Of a stretch of 11,705 nucleotides of DNA, positions 1-6,509 are shown in pieces. The position numbers were made by a program, and so were the translations under genes. The stretch covers positions 1 to 11,705 of the forward strand of contig PSRL01000159.1 of the NCBI GenBank assembly GCA_003176035.1. The letters are read 5' to 3'. Under the pieces are notes generated by a model, which did not search any database, was not told where the DNA came from, and was given only the letters and a program-made list of their open reading frames with translations. This DNA is from Verrucomicrobiota bacterium (lineage in GTDB: Bacteria > Verrucomicrobiota > Verrucomicrobiia > Chthoniobacterales > Xiphinematobacteraceae). Numbering within the stretch: the first letter of the stretch is position 1; each line of letters starts with the position of its first letter.

Positions 1-720
1 AAGGTACATGCCAAAAGCTTTCATCGTCACAAGAACAACGAGAAAGATCACCGTGAGGGCAGCAAGCAAAATGGTCAGGGCAATCTCGTTTGGAGTTTTC
101 TGGCGTTTTGCTCCTTCTACCAAACTGATCATCTGATCCAGAAAGGTCTCTCCAGGATTCGAGGTAATACGAATTTTAATCACATCGGATAGAACCCGCG
201 TACCTCCAGTGACGGCACAACGGTCACCGCCAGCTTCTCGAATTACGGGAGCGGACTCACCCGTAATTGCGGATTCATCCACCGTTGCCGCCCCTTCGAT
301 CACGTCCCCGTCTCCAGGGATGAGCTCGCCGGCTTTTACAATGACAAGATCACCCTTGCGCAGAGCGTCGGCCGGAATTTTTTCCGTAGTGGCGGCGTCT
401 TTAATCCGGTTTGCAAATGTTTGGGTGCGAGATTTCCGCAGAGAATCCGCCTGTGCTTTCCCTCGGCCTTCCGCCATAGCTTCGGCAAAATTTGCAAAAA
501 GGACCGTAAACCATAACCAAGCCGTAATTTGTAGTAGGAAATGGAAAGAAGCCCCTTGGCTACCTGTAAACATCAATACTGTAGTAATTGCCGCTCCTAC
601 TTCAGTGACAAACATCACCGGATTGCGAAACATATGCACCGGGTTGAGTTTTTTAAATGACTCGCCGATAGCCGGAATAACAATAGCGGGATCGAAAATG
701 GAAGTAACTTTGGATGTCAT
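1..720 (-). CDS. kdpB: KdpB, P-type ATPase subunit of the K+ pump (N-terminal part, cut by window edge)
   Basis: KdpB is the ATP-hydrolysing subunit of the KdpFABC potassium-importing ATPase in the inner membrane. The frame is open from an ATG at 720 to base 1, giving the first 240 residues of a protein usually near 680. Visible are the early membrane helices (about 35-55 and 62-80), the conserved stretch VLFANFAEAMAEGRGKAQA (about 73-91), and the actuator domain (about 90-205) with the dephosphorylation loop TGES at 153-156 inside VDESAITGESAPV. A further membrane helix (about 214-232) follows KTPNEIALTILL. The Ser of TGES is the residue known in E. coli to be phosphorylated to inhibit the pump. 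The DKTG phosphorylation site lies outside the window. The gene starts 20 bp after the kdpA stop, with no clear Shine-Dalgarno sequence, which suggests translational coupling. Identity is very secure from the conserved motifs. Confidence 0.97.
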   Translation of the reverse strand, partial: MTSKVTSIFDPAIVIPAIGESFKKLNPVHMFRNPVMFVTEVGAAITTVLMFTGSQGASFHFLLQITAWLWFTVLFANFAEAMAEGRGKAQADSLRKSRTQTFANRIKDAATTEKIPADALRKGDLVIVKAGELIPGDGDVIEGAATVDESAITGESAPVIREAGGDRCAVTGGTRVLSDVIKIRITSNPGETFLDQMISLVEGAKRQKTPNEIALTILLAALTVIFLVVLVTMKAFGMYL

Positions 721-740
721 AAGAATGAAATCAATTAGAA

Positions 741-2573
741 TTAGAACAACTTGCCCGAGAGCATTAGGAAATGTTCAACAACGGGACCTAGTACAAGTGC
801 GGGTACAAAAGTCAACGCGCCCACGAGAATAATGGTTCCAATGAGCAGTGAACCAAAAAGTAAGCCCGAAAGCGGGAAACTCCCCGGGCTTGTTGGCATG
901 AGTTTCTTTTTAGCAAATGAGCCCGCCAAAGCCAGCATCGGAATAATCATGGCATAACGACCGAAGAGCATCGCTAATCCAAGGGTAGTGTCATACCATG
1001 GCGCATTAGCGCTAATTCCGGCAAAACCACTTCCATTATTTCCCGCCGCGGAACTATACGCATAGAGGATTTCCGTAAATGCATGCGGCCCGCCATTGTT
1101 CGTACCGTCTGTCGGCTTGCCTGTAGCATCGGGTAAACCCATCGGATGCAGACATGCCCAGGCGGTAAATCCCAGGACGACAAACGCGAAGATGAAAATG
1201 ACGAATGACGCCATTTTTACATCGTACGCACCGATTTTTTTTCCGAGGTATTCCGGAGTTCGGCCAATCATCAGGCCAGCCACAAAGATTGCTATTACAA
1301 TATATACTAGCATTCCGGTGAGCCCCGTGCCCACACCGCCAAAGACCACCTCACTCAATTGGATATTGAATAATGGAATTGCGCCACCCAGTGGGGTAAA
1401 AGAATCCAGTGCCGCGTTTGTCGCACCACAGGAAGTGATCGTGCTAATCACATTAAATAGCACGGAATTAAATATTCCAAACCGAACCTCTTTTCCCTCC
1501 ATATTACCGCTACCGGGATCCACTCCAAGCGCGGTAAAATTAGGATTTCCCGCAGCCTCAAAATACCAACATATTGAAAGGCTCGCTAAAAAGAGCACAA
1601 ACATGACGGCCCACACCGTCCAACCGTGCTTCAAATTCTTGACGGTGCGTCCAAAATAATAGGTCAGTGCACTGGGAATGGCCAAAACAGACAGCATTTG
1701 GAGAAAATTTGAAATCGGTGTCGGATTTTCAAATGGATGGGCCCCATTGACGTTTGTGTAACCGCCACCATTGGTCCCAAACATTTTGATAGCCACCTGT
1801 GAAGCCATAGGACCGTTTACGATGGTTTGACTCTCTACTTTTTGATTAATCAGGACAGGATTTCCACTGGCATCATGAACCGGTTGGCCTTTTTCATCCA
1901 CCTTAGCAACTTGCGCGGTGAAGGGTTCAACTAATTTAGCTGAATCATAAGGTTTGAAGTTCTGAATCACTCCCTGTGAAATCAAAATTGCGGCAAACAC
2001 GAGACAGATCGGACAGAGGAGATAATAAGTAATCCTAATGAGATCGACCCAAAAATTCCCAATCGTCTTGCAAGTGTGGCGCGCCATTCCCCGCACCAGT
2101 GCGGCAGCAATTGTGATCCCAACGGCAGCCGAAACGAAGTTTTGAAATGTTAAACCCACCATCTGAGAGAAATAAGACATCGTGCTCTCGCCGCCGTAGC
2201 TTTGCCAATTGGTATTTGTTGCAAAACTTGCCGCAGTATTAAATGCAAGATGCTCGCTCAATGCCCCCAGGTTTTGAGGATTGAGGGGGAGCATGCCCTG
2301 TAGACGGAGTATTGCGTACGTGAAAAGCATGGAAACAAAACTGAATAACAGCATGGCGACCGCATACTGCTTCCAATCCTGTTCCTGCTGAGGATCGATG
2401 CCGCAAACCCTATACGTCAGCCGCTCCACGGGGCCGATCACAGGGTCTAAAAATGTTTTCCCTTTTGCATCTAAGACGCGACAGAGGAAAAGGCCTAACG
2501 GTTTGGTGATTGCCAGCAATACACCAATAAAAAGGATAAATTGAATCCAACCGGAATAAGTCATGGTAGTCAT
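741..2573 (-). CDS. kdpA: KdpA, K+-channel-like subunit of the KdpFABC pump
   Basis: KdpA is the potassium-selective membrane subunit of Kdp, related to Trk/Ktr/Hkt transporters with four pseudo-repeats. The 610-residue protein is full length but longer than the E. coli form (about 557). All four filter regions are visible: TNTNWQSYGGE near 120-129, GTNGGGYTNVN near 266-276, TSCGATNAALDSF near 380-392 and SAAGNNGSGFAGI near 508-520. About ten hydrophobic helices are spread along the chain. Much of the extra length is a hydrophilic insert at about 218-252, just before the second filter, containing DEKGQPVHDASGNP. It sits in an extracytoplasmic loop. The start is ATG at 2573; a second in-frame ATG three codons later could serve instead, and neither has a clear ribosome binding site. 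The stop of kdpF is 6 bp upstream and kdpB follows 20 bp downstream, so this is a tight operon. Confidence 0.98.
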   Translation of the reverse strand: MTTMTYSGWIQFILFIGVLLAITKPLGLFLCRVLDAKGKTFLDPVIGPVERLTYRVCGIDPQQEQDWKQYAVAMLLFSFVSMLFTYAILRLQGMLPLNPQNLGALSEHLAFNTAASFATNTNWQSYGGESTMSYFSQMVGLTFQNFVSAAVGITIAAALVRGMARHTCKTIGNFWVDLIRITYYLLCPICLVFAAILISQGVIQNFKPYDSAKLVEPFTAQVAKVDEKGQPVHDASGNPVLINQKVESQTIVNGPMASQVAIKMFGTNGGGYTNVNGAHPFENPTPISNFLQMLSVLAIPSALTYYFGRTVKNLKHGWTVWAVMFVLFLASLSICWYFEAAGNPNFTALGVDPGSGNMEGKEVRFGIFNSVLFNVISTITSCGATNAALDSFTPLGGAIPLFNIQLSEVVFGGVGTGLTGMLVYIVIAIFVAGLMIGRTPEYLGKKIGAYDVKMASFVIFIFAFVVLGFTAWACLHPMGLPDATGKPTDGTNNGGPHAFTEILYAYSSAAGNNGSGFAGISANAPWYDTTLGLAMLFGRYAMIIPMLALAGSFAKKKLMPTSPGSFPLSGLLFGSLLIGTIILVGALTFVPALVLGPVVEHFLMLSGKLF

Positions 2574-2579
2574 TTATTG

Positions 2580-2663
2580 TTAAAATTTTTCGGGTCGAAT
2601 GATTGCGTAAATCAGATACGCCGTGAGTGCGATAGCAATGAGCCCGACGATAATATTTTCCAT
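2580..2663 (-). CDS. kdpF: KdpF, small stabilising subunit of the K+ pump
   Basis: This 27-residue single-helix membrane peptide is KdpF, which in E. coli binds at the KdpA/KdpB interface and stabilises the complex. The translation begins MENIIVGLIAIAL and ends TAYLIYAIIRPEKF. The hydrophobic core, the YLIYA segment and the C-terminal acidic/Phe end resemble E. coli KdpF (about 29 residues, with GYLVYAL near the same place). It lies immediately before kdpA, with 6 bp between its TAA and the kdpA ATG, which is the usual position of kdpF. No strong Shine-Dalgarno sequence precedes the ATG. It is easily missed because of its size. Identity rests on position, length and the C-terminal pattern and is secure. 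Confidence 0.93.
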   Translation of the reverse strand: MENIIVGLIAIALTAYLIYAIIRPEKF

Positions 2664-2710
2664 ATGTGTTTGGAAGTTAAGGCATTTATGAATTGGTGTT
2701 ATTAGGAAAT

Positions 2711-2726
2711 GGAACATTGCTGTTCC
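2711..2726 (-). promoter_or_regulatory. RNA hairpin with GCAA tetraloop in the kdpF leader
   Basis: Read on the minus strand, the 96-nt spacer between the small ORF and kdpF contains the perfect inverted repeat GGAACA-GCAA-TGTTCC: a 6-bp stem closed by a GNRA-type tetraloop. The loop is GNRA only in the minus-strand direction, which is the operon's transcription direction. A second stem (TTCCG at 2723-2727 with CGGAA at 2736-2740) shares bases with the first, so the two exclude one another. It might act in mRNA processing, stability or translational control of kdpF/kdpA. No known riboswitch is recognised, and a role is unproven. Confidence 0.4.
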
Positions 2727-2759
2727 GAAAGCCGCCGGAATATGTCAGTTATTAATTCC

Positions 2760-2843
2760 CTAAGCATTTTCGCAGCCCCAAATAAATGCAAGCATTATAA
2801 TAAAAAAAACCAGTGTAGTGAGGAGGTATATAGCATCTATCAT
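2760..2843 (-). CDS. 27-residue single-pass membrane peptide at the head of the kdp structural genes
   Basis: A complete ATG-to-TAG frame encodes a peptide starting MIDAIYLLTTLVFFIIM and ending LAFIWGCENA. It has one hydrophobic helix (about residues 5-22) and a short polar C-terminus with a Gly-Cys-Glu signature. It is co-directional with kdpF, 96 bp upstream of it and 47 bp after the kinase stop. From general knowledge, small ORFs with a helix followed by a GCE/GCD-type tail occur ahead of kdpF in kdp operons of several phyla, but I cannot verify a family name. It could be an accessory Kdp subunit or a leader peptide. No Shine-Dalgarno sequence is evident; the preceding DNA is very AT-rich, with a perfect palindrome TTAATATTAA at 2863-2872. 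The call is supported by position, hydrophobic pattern and tail motif. Confidence 0.65.
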   Translation of the reverse strand: MIDAIYLLTTLVFFIIMLAFIWGCENA

Positions 2844-2890
2844 AATAGTACAATATGTGTGTTTAATATTAACATAATTAAAATTTAATA

Positions 2891-4702
2891 TCAGCTTGTT
2901 GCTGTTTCTAAGCCACCGATTGGCAGATCAAAATAGAATTCCGTTGCGGTCTCTCCTTCCTGACTCACCACACCGATCGAACCGCCGTGAATCGTCACAA
3001 TTTCCTTTGCAATGGCTAAGCCCAAACCCACTCCGGAGGTTTCCGTACCCGGAATCCGAAAAAAACGGTCGAAAAGACGGCTGTGGTATTGCGAGGGAAT
3101 CCCCTCTCCGAAATTTTTTACCGAGAAGCGCACTCTATCCAGCCTTCTGCTGGCGGACAGAGTGACGGGCTGATGGTATTTAGTATGCTTCAGAGCATTA
3201 GAAAGTAAGTTGGAGAAAACGTGAACAATCCGTGTGGGGTCAACGAAAACACTGGGGAGATTTGGCTCTGTAACAACGGTGAGCAGTTTTGAACCCTTGG
3301 ACTCCAGGGACAAATGACACTCGCTCCAGACCCGCTGGATGAGTGCCTCGGAAGTGAGTGTTTTTAGGTTGAAAGATGCGCTTCCAAATTTGCTCATGTC
3401 CAACAGGTTGTTTATCATCTCCAGCAATCGTTCAGTATCTTCGCGAGCCGCAATCAAGAGTTCCGTCTGTTGGGTATTTAATGTGCCTATTTGTTCTTCC
3501 AGTAATAAATAGAGTCCCATTCTAATACTGTTCAGAGGTGTCTTTAACTCGTGGCTGACGGTTGAAGCCGAGTTATTTTTTAACTCATCCAGCAGACGCC
3601 CGCGCGTGACGTCCTGAAGGACAACTGCGGCGCCAAAAAGATTTTTCTCTTCATCTCGAATGCCTATGACGCGTGGGAGAAAGTAAGCTTCTTTGTCCTC
3701 TATTTTTAGAATGATTGCCTTATCAAATCCGGTAGGCAAATAATCTGCCTTTCCAAGCAAGATCCGCGTGAGGTGATCTTGAAGCGAGCCAGGAAATTTT
3801 TCTATCGAGCCGACCTCTCTGAGAAGAGCGTTGGCCGCTGGATTAGTAAAACGAATACAGCGCTCAAGTGAAAATATGATAATCGGGTCAGGGAATGCCG
3901 CAAAGGTTGTTTCCATCATTCGCTGCGTTTGGAAAATCCGGTCGGTTGTGAGCCTTCGATAAGCTCGCAGCTCCGCGGCCATTTTATTAAAATCCTTTGC
4001 AAGTTCCCCCAATTCATCTTGGGACTCAACCGGTACGACTTGATCCAGCTTTCCCTCTCCTAACTTCCGCGACACCCTTCTCAAAGTCTGAATGGGCTGA
4101 AGAATCGCTCTTTGGAGCCGGATCGCAAAGAAAACTGCAAGGACCAATCCCATGACGTTTACAATGATCAAATAGCGTACGGAATGGGCACTGAGAGCTT
4201 GCGCGTTCCGGTCTGCTTGGGCCATGCCTCTCTCATTGACATCAATGAGCTCTCTCGAAATTTTCTTAATTTCGGTAAGGCACGGTAATATTTCTTTATA
4301 ATAAGTGTTCTTTCGGATCTCGGAATCATCGGCTTTCAAGAAAAATTCTGTCTGCCAATGAGAATTTGCATCAGCCTGTTCTAACTTGCGGATGAGATCT
4401 GCTTCCCCCGGCAGAGTGATATTACGAGCTGCTAACTTCAGATTTTTGCCAAATAATATTGCGCTTTTATCATAGAGTTGTTGGCCACCACTTTGGTAAC
4501 CTGCCAGGAACAATAAAAAAGCGGCGTTCATTTTTTCGGCAGCCAATTCCATTTTTTGTCCGGCTTCTATGCTCCGAAAATTCTCACGTAAAATAACGCC
4601 CACACTTGCGCCAAGTTTTGAAAAAAGTGTCACTGTGTATAGACCGGTTCCCACAATCAAAATGAAAACGGGGAAAAGGCCCCAAAAGATTCGCCGCCTC
4701 AT
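2891..4702 (-). CDS. Membrane histidine kinase (periplasmic sensor-HAMP-PAS-HisKA-HATPase)
   Basis: This 603-residue sensor kinase has a first membrane helix at about 8-28, an extracytoplasmic domain at 29-174 that looks mostly helical, a second helix at about 175-195 and a HAMP domain at 197-250. A PAS domain follows (about 258-370, with FAAFPDPIIIFS near its start). The dimerisation/phosphoacceptor helix contains STVSHELKTPLNS, with His384 as the likely phosphorylated residue. The ATPase domain shows an N box (FSNLLSNALKH, Asn502), a G1 box reading NFGEGI, an F box (LFDRFF) and a G2 box (GVGLGLA, 557-563). The first G1 residue, usually Asp, is Asn530, a variant found in other kinases. The layout recalls KinB-type kinases paired with NtrC-family regulators. 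It lacks the N-terminal KdpD/Usp domains. Its likely partner is the sigma-54 activator upstream. A sigma-54 promoter precedes it and kdp genes follow within 47 bp. Confidence 0.93.
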   Translation of the reverse strand: MRRRIFWGLFPVFILIVGTGLYTVTLFSKLGASVGVILRENFRSIEAGQKMELAAEKMNAAFLLFLAGYQSGGQQLYDKSAILFGKNLKLAARNITLPGEADLIRKLEQADANSHWQTEFFLKADDSEIRKNTYYKEILPCLTEIKKISRELIDVNERGMAQADRNAQALSAHSVRYLIIVNVMGLVLAVFFAIRLQRAILQPIQTLRRVSRKLGEGKLDQVVPVESQDELGELAKDFNKMAAELRAYRRLTTDRIFQTQRMMETTFAAFPDPIIIFSLERCIRFTNPAANALLREVGSIEKFPGSLQDHLTRILLGKADYLPTGFDKAIILKIEDKEAYFLPRVIGIRDEEKNLFGAAVVLQDVTRGRLLDELKNNSASTVSHELKTPLNSIRMGLYLLLEEQIGTLNTQQTELLIAAREDTERLLEMINNLLDMSKFGSASFNLKTLTSEALIQRVWSECHLSLESKGSKLLTVVTEPNLPSVFVDPTRIVHVFSNLLSNALKHTKYHQPVTLSASRRLDRVRFSVKNFGEGIPSQYHSRLFDRFFRIPGTETSGVGLGLAIAKEIVTIHGGSIGVVSQEGETATEFYFDLPIGGLETATS

Positions 4703-4775
4703 TTTCTAATTTCTCTCTTCTGATCACTTCGGAGTAATAGTGGCATCATGTCAGATGGATTCCCTTGTTGTATTA

Positions 4776-4790
4776 GCTAGAGTCGTGCCA
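4776..4790 (-). promoter_or_regulatory. Sigma-54 (-24/-12) promoter driving the kinase and probably kdp
   Basis: The minus strand reads TGGCACGACTCTAGC. Against the sigma-54 consensus TGGCACGNNNNTTGC it matches every defined position except one (A for T in the -12 element), with the invariant GG and GC dinucleotides exactly 10 bases apart. The base before it is T, also favoured. Transcription would begin near 4764, leaving a leader of about 62 nt before the kinase ATG at 4702. The adjacent upstream gene encodes an NtrC-family sigma-54 activator, which makes functional use likely. Nothing equally good was noticed elsewhere in the intergenic DNA. Confidence 0.75.
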
Positions 4791-4865
4791 AATTTTCTTG
4801 AATTTCCGTTACCGCCACGACACACGCATGTTACGATTTCAGACGCATCCACTGACTAAAGCTGC

Positions 4866-4883
4866 GCCGGGTGAAAATCCGGC
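4866..4883. repeat. Inverted repeat GCCGG/CCGGC downstream of the regulator gene
   Basis: Arms GCCGG (4866-4870) and CCGGC (4879-4883) enclose an 8-nt AT-rich loop. An outer pair, GATTTCA (4835-4841) and TGAAATC (4888-4894), encloses the same hairpin. It lies about 95 bp after the regulator stop. No U-tract follows in either direction, so it is not a standard intrinsic terminator. It may be an mRNA 3'-end structure or a DNA-binding site. Confidence 0.3.
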
Positions 4884-4901
4884 AAAATGAAATCCTGATC
4901 C

Positions 4902-4912
4902 TGCAATTTGCA
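4902..4912. promoter_or_regulatory. Palindrome TGCAATTTGCA, candidate upstream activator site
   Basis: TGCAA-T-TTGCA is a perfect inverted repeat about 112 bp upstream of the sigma-54 promoter's -24 element, within the usual range for enhancer-type sites bound by NtrC-family activators. A second short palindrome with the same TGCAAT core is at 4956-4963. The rest of this 273-bp spacer shows only the hairpin at 4866-4883 and the promoter. Assignment as a binding site is inference from position and symmetry. Confidence 0.35.
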
Positions 4913-4955
4913 TGAACCCTCGTCGAGGGGCGCCTTCGATGTCCGGAAGGTTGTT

Positions 4956-4963
4956 ATTGCAAT
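4956..4963. promoter_or_regulatory. Palindrome ATTGCAAT, possible second activator site
   Basis: ATTGCAAT is a perfect 8-bp palindrome about 13 bp after the regulator's stop codon and about 165 bp upstream of the sigma-54 promoter. It shares the TGCAAT core with the palindrome at 4902-4912; the two centres are about 52 bp apart. Eight bases is short enough to occur by chance. Confidence 0.22.
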
Positions 4964-4975
4964 GTTTGACAGGCT

Positions 4976-6295
4976 TTAAAACCGCTTCCGCTTTCGATAA
5001 AGTGTTGCCGGATCGATGCCCAAGATACTTGCCGCTTCCTCCAAAGTCTTTGTATTGCTAAGAAGCTGGCGAATGTGTTCGGTTTCGATCTGATCCAGAC
5101 TAAACCTGCCGCCCAAGCGAATCTCCGATGAGATTTGAAGGGTCTCCATCAAATCTTCTCTCTCGATTTGGGAATTCTCACTGAGGATCACGGCTCTTTC
5201 GATGACATTTCGCAGTTCACGCAAATTACCTGGCCAGGAATAGGTCCGTAGAGACTCAAGAGCCGCCGCTGAAAAGTTCCGAGCGGGTTTGCCGCAGTGA
5301 GAAGCTGCAAACTTTAAATATTGGAGTGCCAGCCGCTCAACATCAGCCGATCGTTCCCGAAGTGGAGGCAGTGTGATGGAAATAACATTGAGCCGGTAAA
5401 AAAGATCTTCTCGAAAAGTGCCTTTTTTTATGAGACTTGTAAGATTACGATTTGTCGCGGAGACTACGCGGACATTCGCTCTCCGCGATCTGGTTTCTCC
5501 CACTCGTTCGTACTCACGTTCCTGAAGAAGCCGTAATAATTTGGCCTGTACTTCCAAGGGCAATTCTCCGATTTCATCCAAAAAAAGCGTGCCGCTATCG
5601 GCGGCCTCCACTTTGCCTTGGGTATCCGAGTGGGCTCCGGTAAATGAGCCGCGAGCATGACCAAATAATTCGCTTTCTAAGAGTTCGCGCGAAAGGCTGG
5701 GACAACTGACCGTCACGAACGCTCCGCTTTGCCTGGAGCTGCGGCGGTGCATTGCTCTGGCTAACATACTCTTACCGGTTCCACTTTCCCCCAACAAAAG
5801 AATGGTGGCATCGCTGTCCGCCGCTTTAAATGCAATATCCAATGCCTTTTGCATGACGGGCGACTTGGTCGCGAGGTCTATGGTGGGTTCCTCAAATGCG
5901 ACACGCGATTCCAATTCCGCTACTCGACGCTGTAACTTCTTTGTTCTTTCGACATGCGCTAAGATTCGCCGGACTTGATCCGGAGTAGCCGGCTTGGAAA
6001 GGTAATCAAAAGCGCCGCGACGCATCGCCTCCACCGCCGTTTCAATTGAAGCATAGGCAGTAAACACCACCACGGCGGTGTGAGGTGAGAACCCCAAAAT
6101 CTCTTGCAAAAGATCGAGGCCACTTTCCTGACCAAGCCTCAGATCCAAAAAAATAACGTCAAAGCTCTGTGCTCTCAGTTGACTGAGCGCAGCCGACCCA
6201 CTGTCCACCGCACAAGCCTTGTGCCCCATGGATCCCAAAGCTACCTCGAGGGTGCGACGAACATTCTTTTCATCATCAATAATTAAGATGCGCAC
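4976..6295 (-). CDS. NtrC-family sigma-54-dependent response regulator
   Basis: This 439-residue regulator has a receiver domain (1-120), a sigma-54 AAA+ domain (about 143-370) and a C-terminal Fis-type helix-turn-helix (about 395-439, ending LGIDPATLYRKRKRF). In the receiver the acidic pair is Asp7/Asp8, the phosphoacceptor Asp51 (in IFLDLRLG), the switch Thr79 and Lys101. The ATPase shows Walker A GESGTGKS (169-176) and Walker B GTLFLDE (235-241). The sigma-54 contact loop reads GSFTGA (216-221) rather than the usual GAFTGA. The end of the protein resembles AlgB-type regulators, which pair with KinB-type kinases. It starts at GTG, supported by GAGG five bases upstream. The kinase gene follows after 273 bp with its own sigma-54 promoter, so this protein probably activates the kinase-kdp unit. 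Confidence 0.95.
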   Translation of the reverse strand: MRILIIDDEKNVRRTLEVALGSMGHKACAVDSGSAALSQLRAQSFDVIFLDLRLGQESGLDLLQEILGFSPHTAVVVFTAYASIETAVEAMRRGAFDYLSKPATPDQVRRILAHVERTKKLQRRVAELESRVAFEEPTIDLATKSPVMQKALDIAFKAADSDATILLLGESGTGKSMLARAMHRRSSRQSGAFVTVSCPSLSRELLESELFGHARGSFTGAHSDTQGKVEAADSGTLFLDEIGELPLEVQAKLLRLLQEREYERVGETRSRRANVRVVSATNRNLTSLIKKGTFREDLFYRLNVISITLPPLRERSADVERLALQYLKFAASHCGKPARNFSAAALESLRTYSWPGNLRELRNVIERAVILSENSQIEREDLMETLQISSEIRLGGRFSLDQIETEHIRQLLSNTKTLEEAASILGIDPATLYRKRKRF

Positions 6296-6300
6296 AATTT

Positions 6301-6304
6301 CCTC
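6301..6304 (-). promoter_or_regulatory. Ribosome binding site fixing the GTG start of the response regulator
   Basis: On the minus strand GAGG is followed by AAATT and then GTG at 6295. The spacing is good, and translation from this codon begins exactly at the receiver-domain start (MRILIIDDE), so GTG is preferred over any internal ATG. Confidence 0.6.
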
Positions 6305-6417
6305 ATCCTAAGCTGATGCAAAAAGTGAGTCAAACCAGTCCACCCCATACCTTACTTTTATATAAGTACATGTAATATAGTATATTGTGTATTTAACTGG
6401 TACGAAGGGATTGTCTT

Positions 6418-6445
6418 TTGATTAGAAATTTAATGGGTATATAGT
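6418..6445 (+). promoter_or_regulatory. Possible sigma-70 promoter for the SSS transporter
   Basis: TTGATT (6418-6423) and TATAGT (6440-6445) are separated by 16 bp and match the -35/-10 consensus at 4 and 5 of 6 positions. They lie in the 214-bp AT-rich spacer (6296-6509) shared with the divergent regulator gene. That spacer also holds the palindrome TACATGTA at 6367-6374. In AT-rich DNA such matches are common, so this is weak. Confidence 0.3.
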
Positions 6446-6509
6446 ACCTAAACGAGGCTATTCGATGGCATTTTTTGGCTGTTAGAGTTTCCTTGTTTCC
6501 TCCAGTGAC

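Noticed and set aside
209..832. 207-codon plus-strand open frame across kdpB and the end of kdpA
   Set aside because: It is antisense to kdpB and kdpA, which are unmistakable; composition follows the complementary frame.
1096..1659. 187-codon plus-strand open frame inside kdpA
   Set aside because: It is antisense to a strongly conserved coding region, and its translation has no recognisable domain; it is a shadow of kdpA.
2664..2890. Possible cyclic-di-AMP or other known riboswitch ahead of kdp
   Set aside because: The leader is too short and interrupted by the small ORF, and I see no motif of a known class; only the simple hairpins described.
6456..6480. Sigma-54-like sequences upstream of the SSS gene (TGGCA...GGCT and AGGC...TGGC)
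   Set aside because: The first has the GG and GC blocks 9 instead of 10 bases apart; the second has correct spacing but poor agreement elsewhere. Neither compares with the site at 4776-4790.
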